From Lachnospiraceae bacterium (GTDB taxonomy: Bacteria > Bacillota_A > Clostridia > Lachnospirales > Lachnospiraceae): 7,702 bases of DNA. Each line of letters starts with the position of its first letter. Position 1 is the first letter of the stretch. Shown here piece by piece: positions 1 through 6,168 of the stretch. The notes under the pieces are model-generated. The model was not told the origin of the DNA and made no database searches. It saw only the letters and a program-made list of their open reading frames with translations. Position numbers and translations under genes: made by a program. Where the stretch lies: NCBI GenBank assembly GCA_024699595.1, contig JAILPG010000027.1, positions 1-7,702 of the forward strand. Reading direction: 5' to 3'.

Positions 1-504
1 ATGCAGAACAAAGTATTTCAGTTATTGGTTGACAATACCTCCGGTGTTTTGAGCCGTATCGCCGGACTCTTTTCCAGGAGGGGCTACAATATCGAGAGCA
101 TCACCGCAGGCATCACCGCGGATCCCCGTTATACCAGGATCACCATCGTGACCAGCGGGGATGATGAGATATTGGAGCAGATAGAAAAGCAGCTTTCTAA
201 GCTCATCGATGTCAGGGATATCCGGGTGCTTGAGCCGGATAACTCCGTATACAGGGAGCTCTGCATGATAAAGATCGAGGCTGATGCGAAGACCCGCCAG
301 GGCATCATTGCCCTTGCCAATGTTTTCAGGGCAAAGGTGGTCGACGTGGCCAGCGACTCACTTATAGCCGAGATCACAGGAAACCAGTCAAAGATAAACG
401 CTTTTATCGATCTTTTAAGTGATTTCAGGATCCTTGAGATCGCAAGGACAGGTATCGCAGGACTCCAGAGGGGGACCGAGGGAGTCATCTGGCTGGATCC
501 CTGA
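1..504 (+). CDS. ilvN: Acetolactate synthase small (regulatory) subunit IlvN/IlvH
   Basis: Regulatory subunit of acetohydroxyacid synthase, the first common step of valine, leucine and isoleucine synthesis. It activates the catalytic subunit IlvB and confers valine feedback inhibition. The 167-residue length is normal for the family. Residues 1-75 form an ACT domain with the effector-binding signature around Asn12, Gly15-Val16 and the run [13 protein letters not shown] (22-34). Residues 80-160 are the C-terminal domain, with the conserved DVASDSL and the ending EIARTG...RG. The ATG is the first base of the window, so its ribosome site and promoter cannot be seen. The ATG fits the usual family N-terminus. 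ilvC follows on the same strand after 85 bases, as expected for an ilvBNC operon; ilvB should lie immediately to the left. Nothing looks broken. Confidence 0.95.
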   Translation: MQNKVFQLLVDNTSGVLSRIAGLFSRRGYNIESITAGITADPRYTRITIVTSGDDEILEQIEKQLSKLIDVRDIRVLEPDNSVYRELCMIKIEADAKTRQGIIALANVFRAKVVDVASDSLIAEITGNQSKINAFIDLLSDFRILEIARTGIAGLQRGTEGVIWLDP

Positions 505-589
505 TAACGCTTTATCCCAAAGGTTGTTAACGGCCTTATCCCGGCCGATCAATATACGTTTCTATAATAAAACAAAGGAGACTAGAACA
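505..589 (+). other. ilvN-ilvC intergenic spacer with a short direct repeat and weak hairpin
   Basis: The spacer carries an imperfect direct repeat, TAACGCTTTATCCC at 504-517 and TAACGGCCTTATCCC at 528-542. It also has a short inverted repeat, CGGCC (531-535) and GGCCG (543-547), around a seven-base loop. No T-run follows, so this is not an intrinsic terminator; at most it is a weak processing or stability element. The spacer ends in the ilvC ribosome site AAAGGAG at 574-580. Confidence 0.35.
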
Positions 590-1621
590 ATGGCATTAAA
601 CGACACAAACCCCATCTACTACGAATCAGACTGTAATCTGTCAGTGCTTGACGGAAAGACCATAGCCATCATCGGCTACGGAAGCCAGGGCCACGCTCAC
701 GCTCTGAACCTTAAGGATTCCGGCTGCAATGTTATCATCGGCCTTTACGAAGGTTCAAAGTCCTGGAAAAGGGCCGAAGAGCAGGGCTTAAAGGTTTATA
801 CCGCTTCCGAAGCCGCAAAGAGAGCTGACATCATCATGATCCTCATCAATGATGAGAAGCAGGCTGCTATGTATAAGGAGAGCATCCTTCCCAATCTGGA
901 GGCCGGAAATGTGCTTATGTTCGCCCACGGCTTCAATATCAGGTATAAGCTGATCGTGCCTCCCGAAAATGTGGACGTTGTTATGATAGCTCCCAAGGGC
1001 CCCGGCCATACCGTAAGGAGCGAGTACCAGGCAGGAAAGGGAGTTCCCTGTCTTATCGCAGTCGAGCAGGATTACAGCGGCAAGGCAAAGGATATAGGTC
1101 TTGCTTATGCTCTCGGGATCGGCGGAGCAAGGGCCGGAGTTCTCTGGACCACATTTAAGACCGAGACCGAGACCGACCTCTTCGGAGAGCAGGCCGTTCT
1201 CTGCGGCGGAGTATGCAAGCTTATGCAGACCGGCTTCGAGGTTCTCTGCGAAGCAGGCTATGACCCCAGGAATGCTTATTTTGAGTGTATCCACGAGATG
1301 AAGCTCATCGTTGACCTCATCTATCAGTCAGGCTTTAAGGGAATGAGATATTCCATTTCAAATACCGCTGAGTACGGTGACTACACCATCGGCGGAAAGA
1401 TCATAACCGACGACACCAAGGCAGCAATGAAGAAGGTGCTTTCCGATATCCAGGACGGAACCTTTGCAAAGGACTTCCTCCTCGATATGTCGGATGCCGG
1501 CGGCAGGGTTCACTTCCAGGCTCTCCGGGACAAGGCTGCAGAGCATGTTTCCGAGAAGTACGGCGAAGAGATAAGAAAGCTCTACAGCTGGTCTGATGAA
1601 GATAAGCTTATCAATAACTGA
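590..1621 (+). CDS. ilvC: Ketol-acid reductoisomerase, class I (short form)
   Basis: Second common enzyme of branched-chain amino acid synthesis: Mg2+-dependent isomerisation and NAD(P)H reduction of acetolactate or acetohydroxybutyrate, in the cytoplasm. From the ATG at 590 the protein has 343 residues, the usual short class I size. The Rossmann motif [13 protein letters not shown] starts at Gly29. The cofactor-selecting loop is at 53-60 (YEGSKSWK, with Ser56 and Ser58 as phosphate-binding candidates). His113 lies in FAHGFN. The metal ligands are Asp196 and Glu200 in ETDLFGEQ and Glu232 and Glu236 in [17 protein letters not shown] (255-264) is the substrate-binding segment. The start at 590 is chosen because AAAGGAG sits 9 bases upstream; the frame is open back to 419 but that part overlaps ilvN and is not coding. 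All catalytic residues are present. Confidence 0.97.
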   Translation: MALNDTNPIYYESDCNLSVLDGKTIAIIGYGSQGHAHALNLKDSGCNVIIGLYEGSKSWKRAEEQGLKVYTASEAAKRADIIMILINDEKQAAMYKESILPNLEAGNVLMFAHGFNIRYKLIVPPENVDVVMIAPKGPGHTVRSEYQAGKGVPCLIAVEQDYSGKAKDIGLAYALGIGGARAGVLWTTFKTETETDLFGEQAVLCGGVCKLMQTGFEVLCEAGYDPRNAYFECIHEMKLIVDLIYQSGFKGMRYSISNTAEYGDYTIGGKIITDDTKAAMKKVLSDIQDGTFAKDFLLDMSDAGGRVHFQALRDKAAEHVSEKYGEEIRKLYSWSDEDKLINN

Positions 1622-1630
1622 TCGAAGATC

Positions 1631-2743
1631 GTGAATGAAAAAGAACTGAGCAGGGAAAAAACAATAATAAGGGCCAGCGTTGTCGGGATCATTACCAACA
1701 TCCTGCTGGCCTCCTTTAAGGGAGCGGTGGGGTTATTATCTAACTCCATCGCTTATGTTCTTGATGCTGTAAATAATCTGTCCGACGTTTTATCATCCCT
1801 TGTGACCATAATCGGGGCGAAGCTCGGGGCTAAGAAGCCGGATAAGGAGCATCCTTTAGGGCATGGAAGGATAGAGTATTTAAGCGCTCTCATTGTTTCC
1901 GCCATTGTTCTCTATGCGGGAATAACCTCCCTTATCGAGTCGGGCAAGAAGATCATCGATCCCGTGGAAGCGGATTACAGCACTCCCGCGATAGTGATCA
2001 TCATTGCCGCTATCTTTGCGAAGCTCCTTCTCGGGGCGTATGTTAAGAGAGAGGGAAAGAAAGTGAATTCGGGAGCACTCATTGCTTCCGGTACCGACGC
2101 ATCCTTTGATGCGGTCATATCTTTATCGGTACTTGCCAGCGCCATCATAAACCTTACCCTGGGCTGGTCTCTTGAAGCCTGGGTCGGTCTCTTTATCTCC
2201 ATCGTCATAATAAGAGCAGGTATCGATATGATGAAGGAGACCATCGATGATATCATCGGACACAGGAGCGATGCTGAGATCTGTAAGAGGATAAGGGCCA
2301 TCCTTTCCGATGAACCGGAGGTAAGGGGAGCATACGACCTCAATCTCTTTAATTACGGGCCCGACAGATATTACGGCTCGGTCCATCTGGAGCTCCCCGA
2401 CACGATGACCGTGGAGCAGGTGGATATCCTTACGAGAAAGGTCCAGCTTTCCGTATACCGGGAGACCGGAGTTATATTGACAGGTGTGGGTGTATATTCC
2501 TATAACACCACAAATGAGGAAGCGGCGCGGATCCATAATATCGTTCAGGAGACCGTCCTTTCCCATGACTGGGCTCTCCAGTTCCATGGCTTCTACGCAG
2601 ACACGAAAAAGAAGAAGATCCATTTTGACGTGGTGGTAAGCTTTGATATCGATAACTCCGAAGCCCATGACATCTTGATGAAGGAAGTCGGAGACCTTTT
2701 CCCGGACTACGACTTAAGCCTTGTGACCGATCTGGATGTGTAG
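1631..2743 (+). CDS. Cation diffusion facilitator (CDF) transporter, probable Mn2+/divalent metal exporter
   Basis: Inner-membrane metal/proton antiporter of the CDF family. Six hydrophobic helices lie between about residues 15 and 200. Helix 2 carries LDAVNNLSD (44-52), giving Asn48 and Asp52. The second half of the site is Asp156 and Asp160 in TDASFDA. KPDKEHPLGHGRIEYLSAL (69-87) is a family hallmark. Zinc exporters usually have His at one or more of these positions; the Asn/Asp-Asp/Asp set is typical of the manganese-exporting MntE branch, so Mn2+ is the best guess. Residues about 205-290 form the cytoplasmic dimerisation domain, and another 80 residues (293-370) look like a second ferredoxin-like domain, making it longer than the ~300-aa norm. 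The GTG start at 1631 is only 9 bases after ilvC and has no good ribosome site, suggesting co-transcription and coupling. Confidence 0.92.
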   Translation: MNEKELSREKTIIRASVVGIITNILLASFKGAVGLLSNSIAYVLDAVNNLSDVLSSLVTIIGAKLGAKKPDKEHPLGHGRIEYLSALIVSAIVLYAGITSLIESGKKIIDPVEADYSTPAIVIIIAAIFAKLLLGAYVKREGKKVNSGALIASGTDASFDAVISLSVLASAIINLTLGWSLEAWVGLFISIVIIRAGIDMMKETIDDIIGHRSDAEICKRIRAILSDEPEVRGAYDLNLFNYGPDRYYGSVHLELPDTMTVEQVDILTRKVQLSVYRETGVILTGVGVYSYNTTNEEAARIHNIVQETVLSHDWALQFHGFYADTKKKKIHFDVVVSFDIDNSEAHDILMKEVGDLFPDYDLSLVTDLDV

Positions 2744-2745
2744 CA

Positions 2746-2946
2746 GTGGATGACAATGGTATCCCTGAAGGAATGGTCGTCTTTGAAATAAGCGATAATC
2801 TTGTGGACATCCTGCACGTGGAGGTCTATGAGAAGCTAAGGAGACAGGGAATAGGGACAGAGCTGATACGGATGCTCTTAAACTGTTTTTCGTCGACGGA
2901 GATGCCCTTTATCGTGCAGGCTGTTTATTCCATGCTCTTCACATAG
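2746..2946 (+). pseudogene. GNAT acetyltransferase remnant, truncated at both ends
   Basis: A 66-codon open frame (GTG start) begins two bases after the CDF stop. It contains the central part of a GCN5-related N-acetyltransferase: strand 4 (GMVVFEIS, 9-16), strand DILHVEV (21-27), then the acetyl-CoA pyrophosphate loop R32-x-x-G35-x-G37 and the following helix (TELIRMLL). A complete GNAT has about 40 more residues before and 40 or more after. The N-terminal helices are absent, and the final residues (from about Val60) are antisense to the tail of the minus-strand ORF ending at 2925. It is most likely a gene fragment left by rearrangement, not a working enzyme. A short standalone protein cannot be excluded, but no ribosome site supports it. 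Confidence 0.55.
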
Positions 2947-3377
2947 GGCGGAGCATTTTTTTTCGCGATCGAAAGTGCTTTGCATTCATCAACTGTTACA
3001 TGGATATCCCTGCTTTCCGTCTTTCTCAGGGAAAAGCCGCATTGATCCAGGGCCTGCTGCTTATCTTTTCCCAGGGATCCGCTTTCAAAAAAGGTCCTTC
3101 TTACTTTATCGTTCAGTGCTTCCCTGTGATAGCCTTCCGGCAGAGGATATATGCTTGAGGGATCCTCGGCGTATATCCATTTCAGCTCTGCTTCTGCATC
3201 ATCGCTGTATTCCGCTGACTTAAGCTCCCAGATAAGAAGTGATAGAAGATCATCACTGCTGCTGTCCCGGACTGTCATGCCCCGATAGCACTTCCGGACC
3301 AGATCTTCAGCCACATCCTTGTCGATCAGGTCGGCATATTCGTATTTTGTTTTTCTATCTATCATTCTGATATTCAT
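2925..3377 (-). CDS. Hypothetical GNAT-like protein, possibly truncated
   Basis: An open frame of 150 codons from the ATG at 3377, extending to a TTG at 3458 with further ATGs at 3419, 3413 and 3404. Its product has a GNAT-like layout: strand LLSLLIWEL (44-52), strand AELKWIYAED (63-72) and a C-terminal ALDQCGFSL (109-117) that resembles the last helix and strand of the fold. The acetyl-CoA loop (R/Q-x-x-G-x-G/A) that should follow the second strand is absent, replaced by a Pro-rich PSSIYPLPEGY. Catalysis by the normal mechanism is therefore unlikely. It ends abruptly (PPYVKSME) exactly where it collides with the plus-strand GNAT remnant, suggesting loss of a longer C-terminus. No ribosome site stands out at any start. 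3377 is chosen because it lies downstream of the predicted promoter at 3415-3443. I do not recognise a specific family. Confidence 0.5.
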   Translation of the reverse strand: MNIRMIDRKTKYEYADLIDKDVAEDLVRKCYRGMTVRDSSSDDLLSLLIWELKSAEYSDDAEAELKWIYAEDPSSIYPLPEGYHREALNDKVRRTFFESGSLGKDKQQALDQCGFSLRKTESRDIHVTVDECKALSIAKKNAPPYVKSME

Positions 3378-3414
3378 GTCTGTTCTGTACGGAATAGATC
3401 TCATACATTCCATA

Positions 3415-3443
3415 ACCATATGTGATACTGTTTTAAATGTCAA
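3415..3443 (-). promoter_or_regulatory. Candidate sigma-A promoter for the minus-strand GNAT-like ORF
   Basis: On the minus strand, a perfect TTGACA (-35, complement of 3438-3443) is followed after exactly 17 bases by TATGGT (-10, complement of 3415-3420), four of six matches to TATAAT. Transcription would start near 3408, just ahead of the ATGs at 3404 and 3377. The TTG at 3458 and the ATGs at 3419 and 3413 would lie upstream of the transcript. Confidence 0.45.
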
Positions 3444-3555
3444 CACTTGTCTGCACAAAAGATCCTGTTATCCTGATGCGGGATCATCAGCGGTCCGACC
3501 TGCCCATAAGAGCATTGAAACCGGAAAATGCAGATGTTCCACCGGTATAGATTGA

Positions 3556-3564
3556 TGGTATAAT
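3556..3564 (+). promoter_or_regulatory. Extended -10 promoter of the chromate-transporter operon
   Basis: TGGTATAAT is a perfect -10 hexamer (3559-3564) with the extended TGn element. The -35 region at 3536-3541 (GTTCCA) is poor, which extended -10 promoters tolerate. Transcription would begin near 3571, leaving a leader of about 60 bases before the ChrA start at 3633. The other bases in the gap 3459-3632 show no convincing gene. Confidence 0.6.
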
Positions 3565-3632
3565 GGATTATTATCGATCTCTCAGAAGATGGTATTAGGT
3601 GCAGTTGTTTTTTGACGGATAAATGATCTAAT

Positions 3633-4226
3633 ATGGATGCAGAAAAAAATATAAGGAGCCTTGATATCGAACTCGCTTTAACTTTTGCAAAGATAGGCTT
3701 ATTTGCCGTCGGGGGAGGGTACGCGGTGCTCTCGATCATCGGGAATATCTGCGTGGAAGAGAAAAAATGGATCAATCAGGACGAAATGATGGATATAACG
3801 GTGATCGCCGAATCCACTCCCCGACCGATAGCGATCAACTGTGCCACGTATGTCGGCTACAAGCAGGGTAAGCTTCCCGGCGCTGTTCTTGCGACTCTTG
3901 GAGTAGCGATACCTTCGTTTGTCATTATCTTTGCCATATCCATGTTTCTGGAAGGATTCTTGGAGATCACATGGATAGCACACGCATTTCAGGGTATCAA
4001 GATAGCGGTCGGTATCCTGATACTTGATGCGGCGATCAAGATGATCGGGAAGATGCAGAGGAAACCGCTGCAGATAGGTATACTTTTGGCTTCTTTTGCC
4101 GTGATAATGCTTATCAACGTGCTGAAGCTGCACTTATCATCGATAGTGGTAATGCTTACGGCGGCGTTTGTCAGTGTATCCTTCTTTCTTGCGGATAAAG
4201 CTCGCAGAAAGGAGGAAAAGGCTTGA
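3633..4226 (+). CDS. Chromate transporter family protein, first half-size subunit (ChrA-like)
   Basis: Membrane protein of the CHR (chromate ion transporter) family, short form of 197 residues. Short forms are usually encoded as adjacent pairs, each half equalling one half of long ChrA. The family motif FAKIGLFAVGGGYAVL is at 18-33, and the second signature is at 60-75 (ESTPRPIAINCATYVG). Further hydrophobic helices lie at about 84-108, 122-140, 147-166 and 170-187, followed by a Lys/Arg-rich tail. The second signature normally reads TPGP; here codon CGA makes residue 64 Arg, while the partner gene keeps Gly. The ATG at 3633 lacks a clear ribosome site (ACGGAT at 3615-3620 is the nearest purine run), so the start is the weak point of this call. 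The physiological substrate in anaerobes is not established and may be chromate, sulfate or another oxyanion. Confidence 0.9.
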   Translation: MDAEKNIRSLDIELALTFAKIGLFAVGGGYAVLSIIGNICVEEKKWINQDEMMDITVIAESTPRPIAINCATYVGYKQGKLPGAVLATLGVAIPSFVIIFAISMFLEGFLEITWIAHAFQGIKIAVGILILDAAIKMIGKMQRKPLQIGILLASFAVIMLINVLKLHLSSIVVMLTAAFVSVSFFLADKARRKEEKA

Positions 4227-4783
4227 TATTCCTGGATCTTTTGATAGGATTTCTGGAAGTCGGACTGTTTTCTTTTGGCGGAGCGTATGCGGCGATACCG
4301 CTTATCAGAGATGTGGTTTTCTCTCACGGCTGGATGGATGATGAGATGCTATCTTACATGATAGCGGTCAGTGAGAGTACGCCGGGTCCTATTATGGTGA
4401 ATCTTGCCACTTATATAGGCAGCAATAAGGGAGGCCTTCCCGGAGCGGTGATCGCCACGGCGGCGGTCATACTGCCCGCATTTTTCATTATTCTTTTTAT
4501 TCTGGTGCTTTCGAAGAGCCTTCTTGGGAACCCTTATCTGCAGGCAGCTCTCAGCGGACTTAAGCCCTGTGTGATCGGCGTGATCCTATCAACAGGCGTA
4601 TATATGATCCTCGGCAATTGCTATATGATGACGGATAACAGTGTTGATCTTACAGCAGTTCTCATTACCTTCGCCCTAGCGTTGATCTATTTCGGCTCCG
4701 GAAGATTTATCAAAAAAGGACTGTCACCCATTGGACTTATATGCCTGGCGGCTGTGGCCGGGGTGACCGTCTATGGGATATGA
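4223..4783 (+). CDS. Chromate transporter family protein, second half-size subunit (ChrA-like)
   Basis: Partner of the preceding gene; together they should form the two halves of one CHR-family transporter in the cytoplasmic membrane. The protein has 186 residues, with FLEVGLFSFGGAYAAIPLI at 10-28 and the intact signature ESTPGPIMVNLATYIG at 51-66. Hydrophobic helices follow to the C-terminus. The start is a TTG at 4223 whose last two bases overlap the upstream stop (TTGA). It is strongly supported by the near-perfect ribosome site AAAGGAGG at 4208-4215, 7 bases away. The 4-base overlap implies translational coupling and fixed stoichiometry, as expected for a two-subunit transporter. No terminator is visible after the stop. 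Confidence 0.92.
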   Translation: MIFLDLLIGFLEVGLFSFGGAYAAIPLIRDVVFSHGWMDDEMLSYMIAVSESTPGPIMVNLATYIGSNKGGLPGAVIATAAVILPAFFIILFILVLSKSLLGNPYLQAALSGLKPCVIGVILSTGVYMILGNCYMMTDNSVDLTAVLITFALALIYFGSGRFIKKGLSPIGLICLAAVAGVTVYGI

Positions 4784-4824
4784 TGGATCAGAGCCGGAAG
4801 GTATTTTCATACAGGAGTGAAAAA

Positions 4825-4872
4825 ATGTCTGGTATTCCGATACAATACTCTTTATACGCACGTAAGAAATAA
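4825..4872 (+). other. Possible 15-codon leader ORF ahead of the acetyltransferase gene
   Basis: ATG at 4825 has a good ribosome site (CAGGAG at 4812-4817, 7 bases upstream) and encodes 15 residues, MSGIPIQYSLYARKK, ending in TAA at 4870-4872. The stop lies four bases before the AAAGGAG ribosome site of the next gene, so ribosomes finishing here could affect initiation there. It could equally be the surviving start of a deleted gene. No recognisable family. Confidence 0.25.
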
Positions 4873-4890
4873 TGCAAAGGAGAATGAAAA

Positions 4891-5472
4891 GTGCTTACAC
4901 ATGCCGGAACAAAAAGAATTGAAACTGAACGTTTGATACTTCGTCGATATGAGTATTCGGACATTGATTCAATGCTTCGAAATTGGATAGCTGATGGTGA
5001 GACGCAGTGGGATTATGGCGAGCCATGCTATTCAACTCCCGAAGAAGTAAGAGAATTGTTTGATACAAAGTATATTGTTTCTTATTCAAGGGATGACTAT
5101 TATAGGTGGGCTGTGATCGAAAAAGGATCACAGGAGTGTATTGGGCAAATAGCATATTTTTCTGTAGACACTGAAAATCAGCATGGTGAGATCGAGTATG
5201 TTATCGGACCGGAATATCAAGGGAAAGGATATGCCACGGAGATGACGAGAGCAGTCATTAACTATGGATTCGAAAAGATAAATTTCAACAGAATTGAGAT
5301 TGACTGCCGTACGGAAAATGAAGCCTCACGAAGAGTTATTGAAAAGTGCGGACTTACTTATGAAGGGGTATTTCGTGACTTCTTTTGGAGAAAGGATCAC
5401 TTTGAGGGGAGAAGGGTATTCTCCATATTAAAAAGTGAATGGAATAATAATAGGATTTATTTTACAGCATAG
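4891..5472 (+). CDS. GNAT N-acetyltransferase, RimJ/RimL type
   Basis: A complete 193-residue acetyltransferase of the RimJ/RimL-like branch, whose members acetylate protein N-termini, amino-sugar or antibiotic amines, or small amines; the substrate here is unknown. It opens with the typical IETERLILRRY (10-20). Strand GEIEYVIG (99-106) leads into the acetyl-CoA loop Q110-x-x-G113-x-A115, then TEMTRAVINYGF. ENEASRRVIEKCGLTYEG (142-159) is the classic closing motif, ending at SEW (182-184). The last nine residues (NNNRIYFTA) lie beyond the usual family end. The GTG start at 4891 is supported by AAAGGAGA at 4876-4883; the nearby ATG at 4884 is in another frame. The gene is AT-richer than those to its left, consistent with acquisition by transfer. 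Confidence 0.93.
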   Translation: MLTHAGTKRIETERLILRRYEYSDIDSMLRNWIADGETQWDYGEPCYSTPEEVRELFDTKYIVSYSRDDYYRWAVIEKGSQECIGQIAYFSVDTENQHGEIEYVIGPEYQGKGYATEMTRAVINYGFEKINFNRIEIDCRTENEASRRVIEKCGLTYEGVFRDFFWRKDHFEGRRVFSILKSEWNNNRIYFTA

Positions 5473-5616
5473 CACAAAACACATGTCCTGTACTATACGA
5501 ATCAGTGCCCGTTCAATGCAAAATATGTCCCGGTTTTGGAGCAGACGGCAAAAAAATGGTATTGCATTCAAGGGGACCCAAAAAACTACGTTTTGACTAC
5601 GATTCACGAAAGATAA
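5473..5616 (+). pseudogene. Decayed YoaP-like (thioredoxin-fold) domain fragment
   Basis: Directly after, and in the same frame as, the acetyltransferase stop TAG, the sequence reads HVLYYTNQCPFNAKYVP (5482-5532) and then LEQTAKK. This resembles the start of the YoaP-type thioredoxin-like domain found at the C-terminus of some GNAT proteins, including its CPF motif. At a run of seven A's (5550-5556) the frame is lost. Continuing in the next frame gives KNGIAFK, the expected continuation after AKK, so a single-base indel in the A-run is likely. Thereafter no frame resembles the family, and the rest of the domain is missing. There is no start codon or ribosome site for it. It is a relic of another gene or of a fused acetyltransferase. 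The family match is from memory of the motif, not from a search. Confidence 0.5.
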
Positions 5617-5647
5617 ATAGGGAAGTGCAATAATTGCACTCCCTATT
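5616..5647. promoter_or_regulatory. Operator palindrome 1 upstream of the HTH-MNT/HEPN operon
   Basis: A 32-base inverted repeat: AATAGGG (5616-5622), one extra A, AGTGCAA (5624-5630), spacer TAA, TTGCACT (5634-5640), CCCTATT (5641-5647). The core GTGCAATAATTGCAC (5625-5639) is a perfect palindrome around its central base. It abuts the -35 element, as expected for a repressor site. No T-run follows, so it is not read as a terminator. Confidence 0.7.
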
Positions 5648-5674
5648 GACAATTAAGTGCAAATATTGCATTAT
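5646..5674 (+). promoter_or_regulatory. Sigma-A promoter of the HTH-MNT/HEPN operon
   Basis: A perfect TTGACA at 5646-5651 is followed after 17 bases by CATTAT (5669-5674, four of six consensus matches). Transcription would start near 5681, giving a very short leader before the ribosome site GGAGG at 5684-5688. The promoter lies between and across the two TGCAA-N3-TTGCA palindromes, so bound protein would block polymerase. Confidence 0.6.
5657..5671. promoter_or_regulatory. Operator palindrome 2 inside the promoter spacer
   Basis: GTGCAAATATTGCAT repeats the core of the first palindrome: half-sites TGCAA (5658-5662) and TTGCA (5666-5670) around a three-base spacer. Its centre (5664) is 32 bp, about three helical turns, from the centre of site 1 (5632), so proteins bound at both would lie on the same DNA face. 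A lone third half-site, TGCAA (5689-5693), sits between the ribosome site and the ATG, again 31 bp on. Confidence 0.65.
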
Positions 5675-5694
5675 AACAATAACGGAGGTGCAAT

Positions 5695-6168
5695 ATGAGG
5701 GCGATTAAGGAATTGAGAAAAGAAAAGAAACTAACCCAGCAGCAGGCGGCCGAGATACTCAGTATATCTTTGAGATCATATAAATCATATGAAAACGATG
5801 CTGACAAGGTCGGCACTTTAAAATATAACTATATTATTGACAGACTTAGTGCTATAAACCCGATAGACGAAGAACACGGAATACTGGAGTTGGAATTTAT
5901 AAAAGATAAATGTAAGGATGTCCTTTCGGAGTATCCGGTTCATTATTGCATTTTGTTTGGCTCTTATTCTAAAGGGAAAGCCGTGGAAACCAGTGATGTT
6001 GATTTGCTTATTTCATCAGATGTAAAAGGGCTAAAGTTCTACGGCATGGTTGAAAAACTCAGGACAGCGCTACATAAGAAGGTTGATGTATTAAGCCTGG
6101 AGCAGCTTAAGGATAATCTGGAACTGACAGGCGAGATTTTAAAGGATGGAATTAGAATATATGGATAA
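5695..6168 (+). CDS. Xre-type HTH fused to MNT nucleotidyltransferase: antitoxin of a HEPN-MNT module
   Basis: Two-domain protein of 157 residues. Residues 1-52 form an Xre/Cro-type helix-turn-helix (LRKEKKLTQQQAAEILSIS, then SYKSYEND). Residues about 62-157 form a minimal nucleotidyltransferase (MNT) with the full catalytic signature Gly89-Ser90-x10-Asp101-x-Asp103 (GSYSKGKAVETSDVD) and a third carboxylate candidate, Asp131 in KKVDVLS. In studied MntA/HepT pairs the MNT protein neutralises the HEPN toxin by AMPylating the tyrosine of its R-x4-H-x-Y motif; that partner is the next gene here. The ATG at 5695 has GGAGG at 5684-5688. The DNA-binding domain and the palindromes around the promoter predict autorepression by the antitoxin. 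All active-site residues are intact, so enzymatic neutralisation is expected. Confidence 0.9.
   Translation: MRAIKELRKEKKLTQQQAAEILSISLRSYKSYENDADKVGTLKYNYIIDRLSAINPIDEEHGILELEFIKDKCKDVLSEYPVHYCILFGSYSKGKAVETSDVDLLISSDVKGLKFYGMVEKLRTALHKKVDVLSLEQLKDNLELTGEILKDGIRIYG

Noticed and set aside
563..568. Perfect TATAAT before ilvC as a promoter
   Set aside because: There is no -35 at suitable spacing and no TGn, and transcription would start at the ribosome site, leaving no usable leader.
419..589. Upstream extension of the ilvC reading frame, open back to 419
   Set aside because: It overlaps the ilvN 3' end in another frame and has no ribosome site. The ATG at 590 has AAAGGAG at the right distance and matches the family N-terminus.
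788..1294. 168-codon minus-strand frame inside ilvC
   Set aside because: Antisense shadow of a strongly conserved gene; the translation shows no family features.
2123..2668. 181-codon minus-strand frame inside the CDF gene
   Set aside because: Antisense shadow of a clear transporter gene; no domain is recognisable.
3319..3555. 78-codon plus-strand frame across the minus-strand GNAT-like ORF and the gap
   Set aside because: Mostly antisense to the minus-strand frame, without ribosome site or recognisable domain. A second plus frame around 3460-3546 (reading IRALKPENADV) looks faintly protein-like but is too short to assign.
5616..5647. Intrinsic terminator after the acetyltransferase
   Set aside because: The stem is long but followed by GACAATTAAG rather than a T-run, and the core recurs 32 bp on within a promoter, which fits an operator better.
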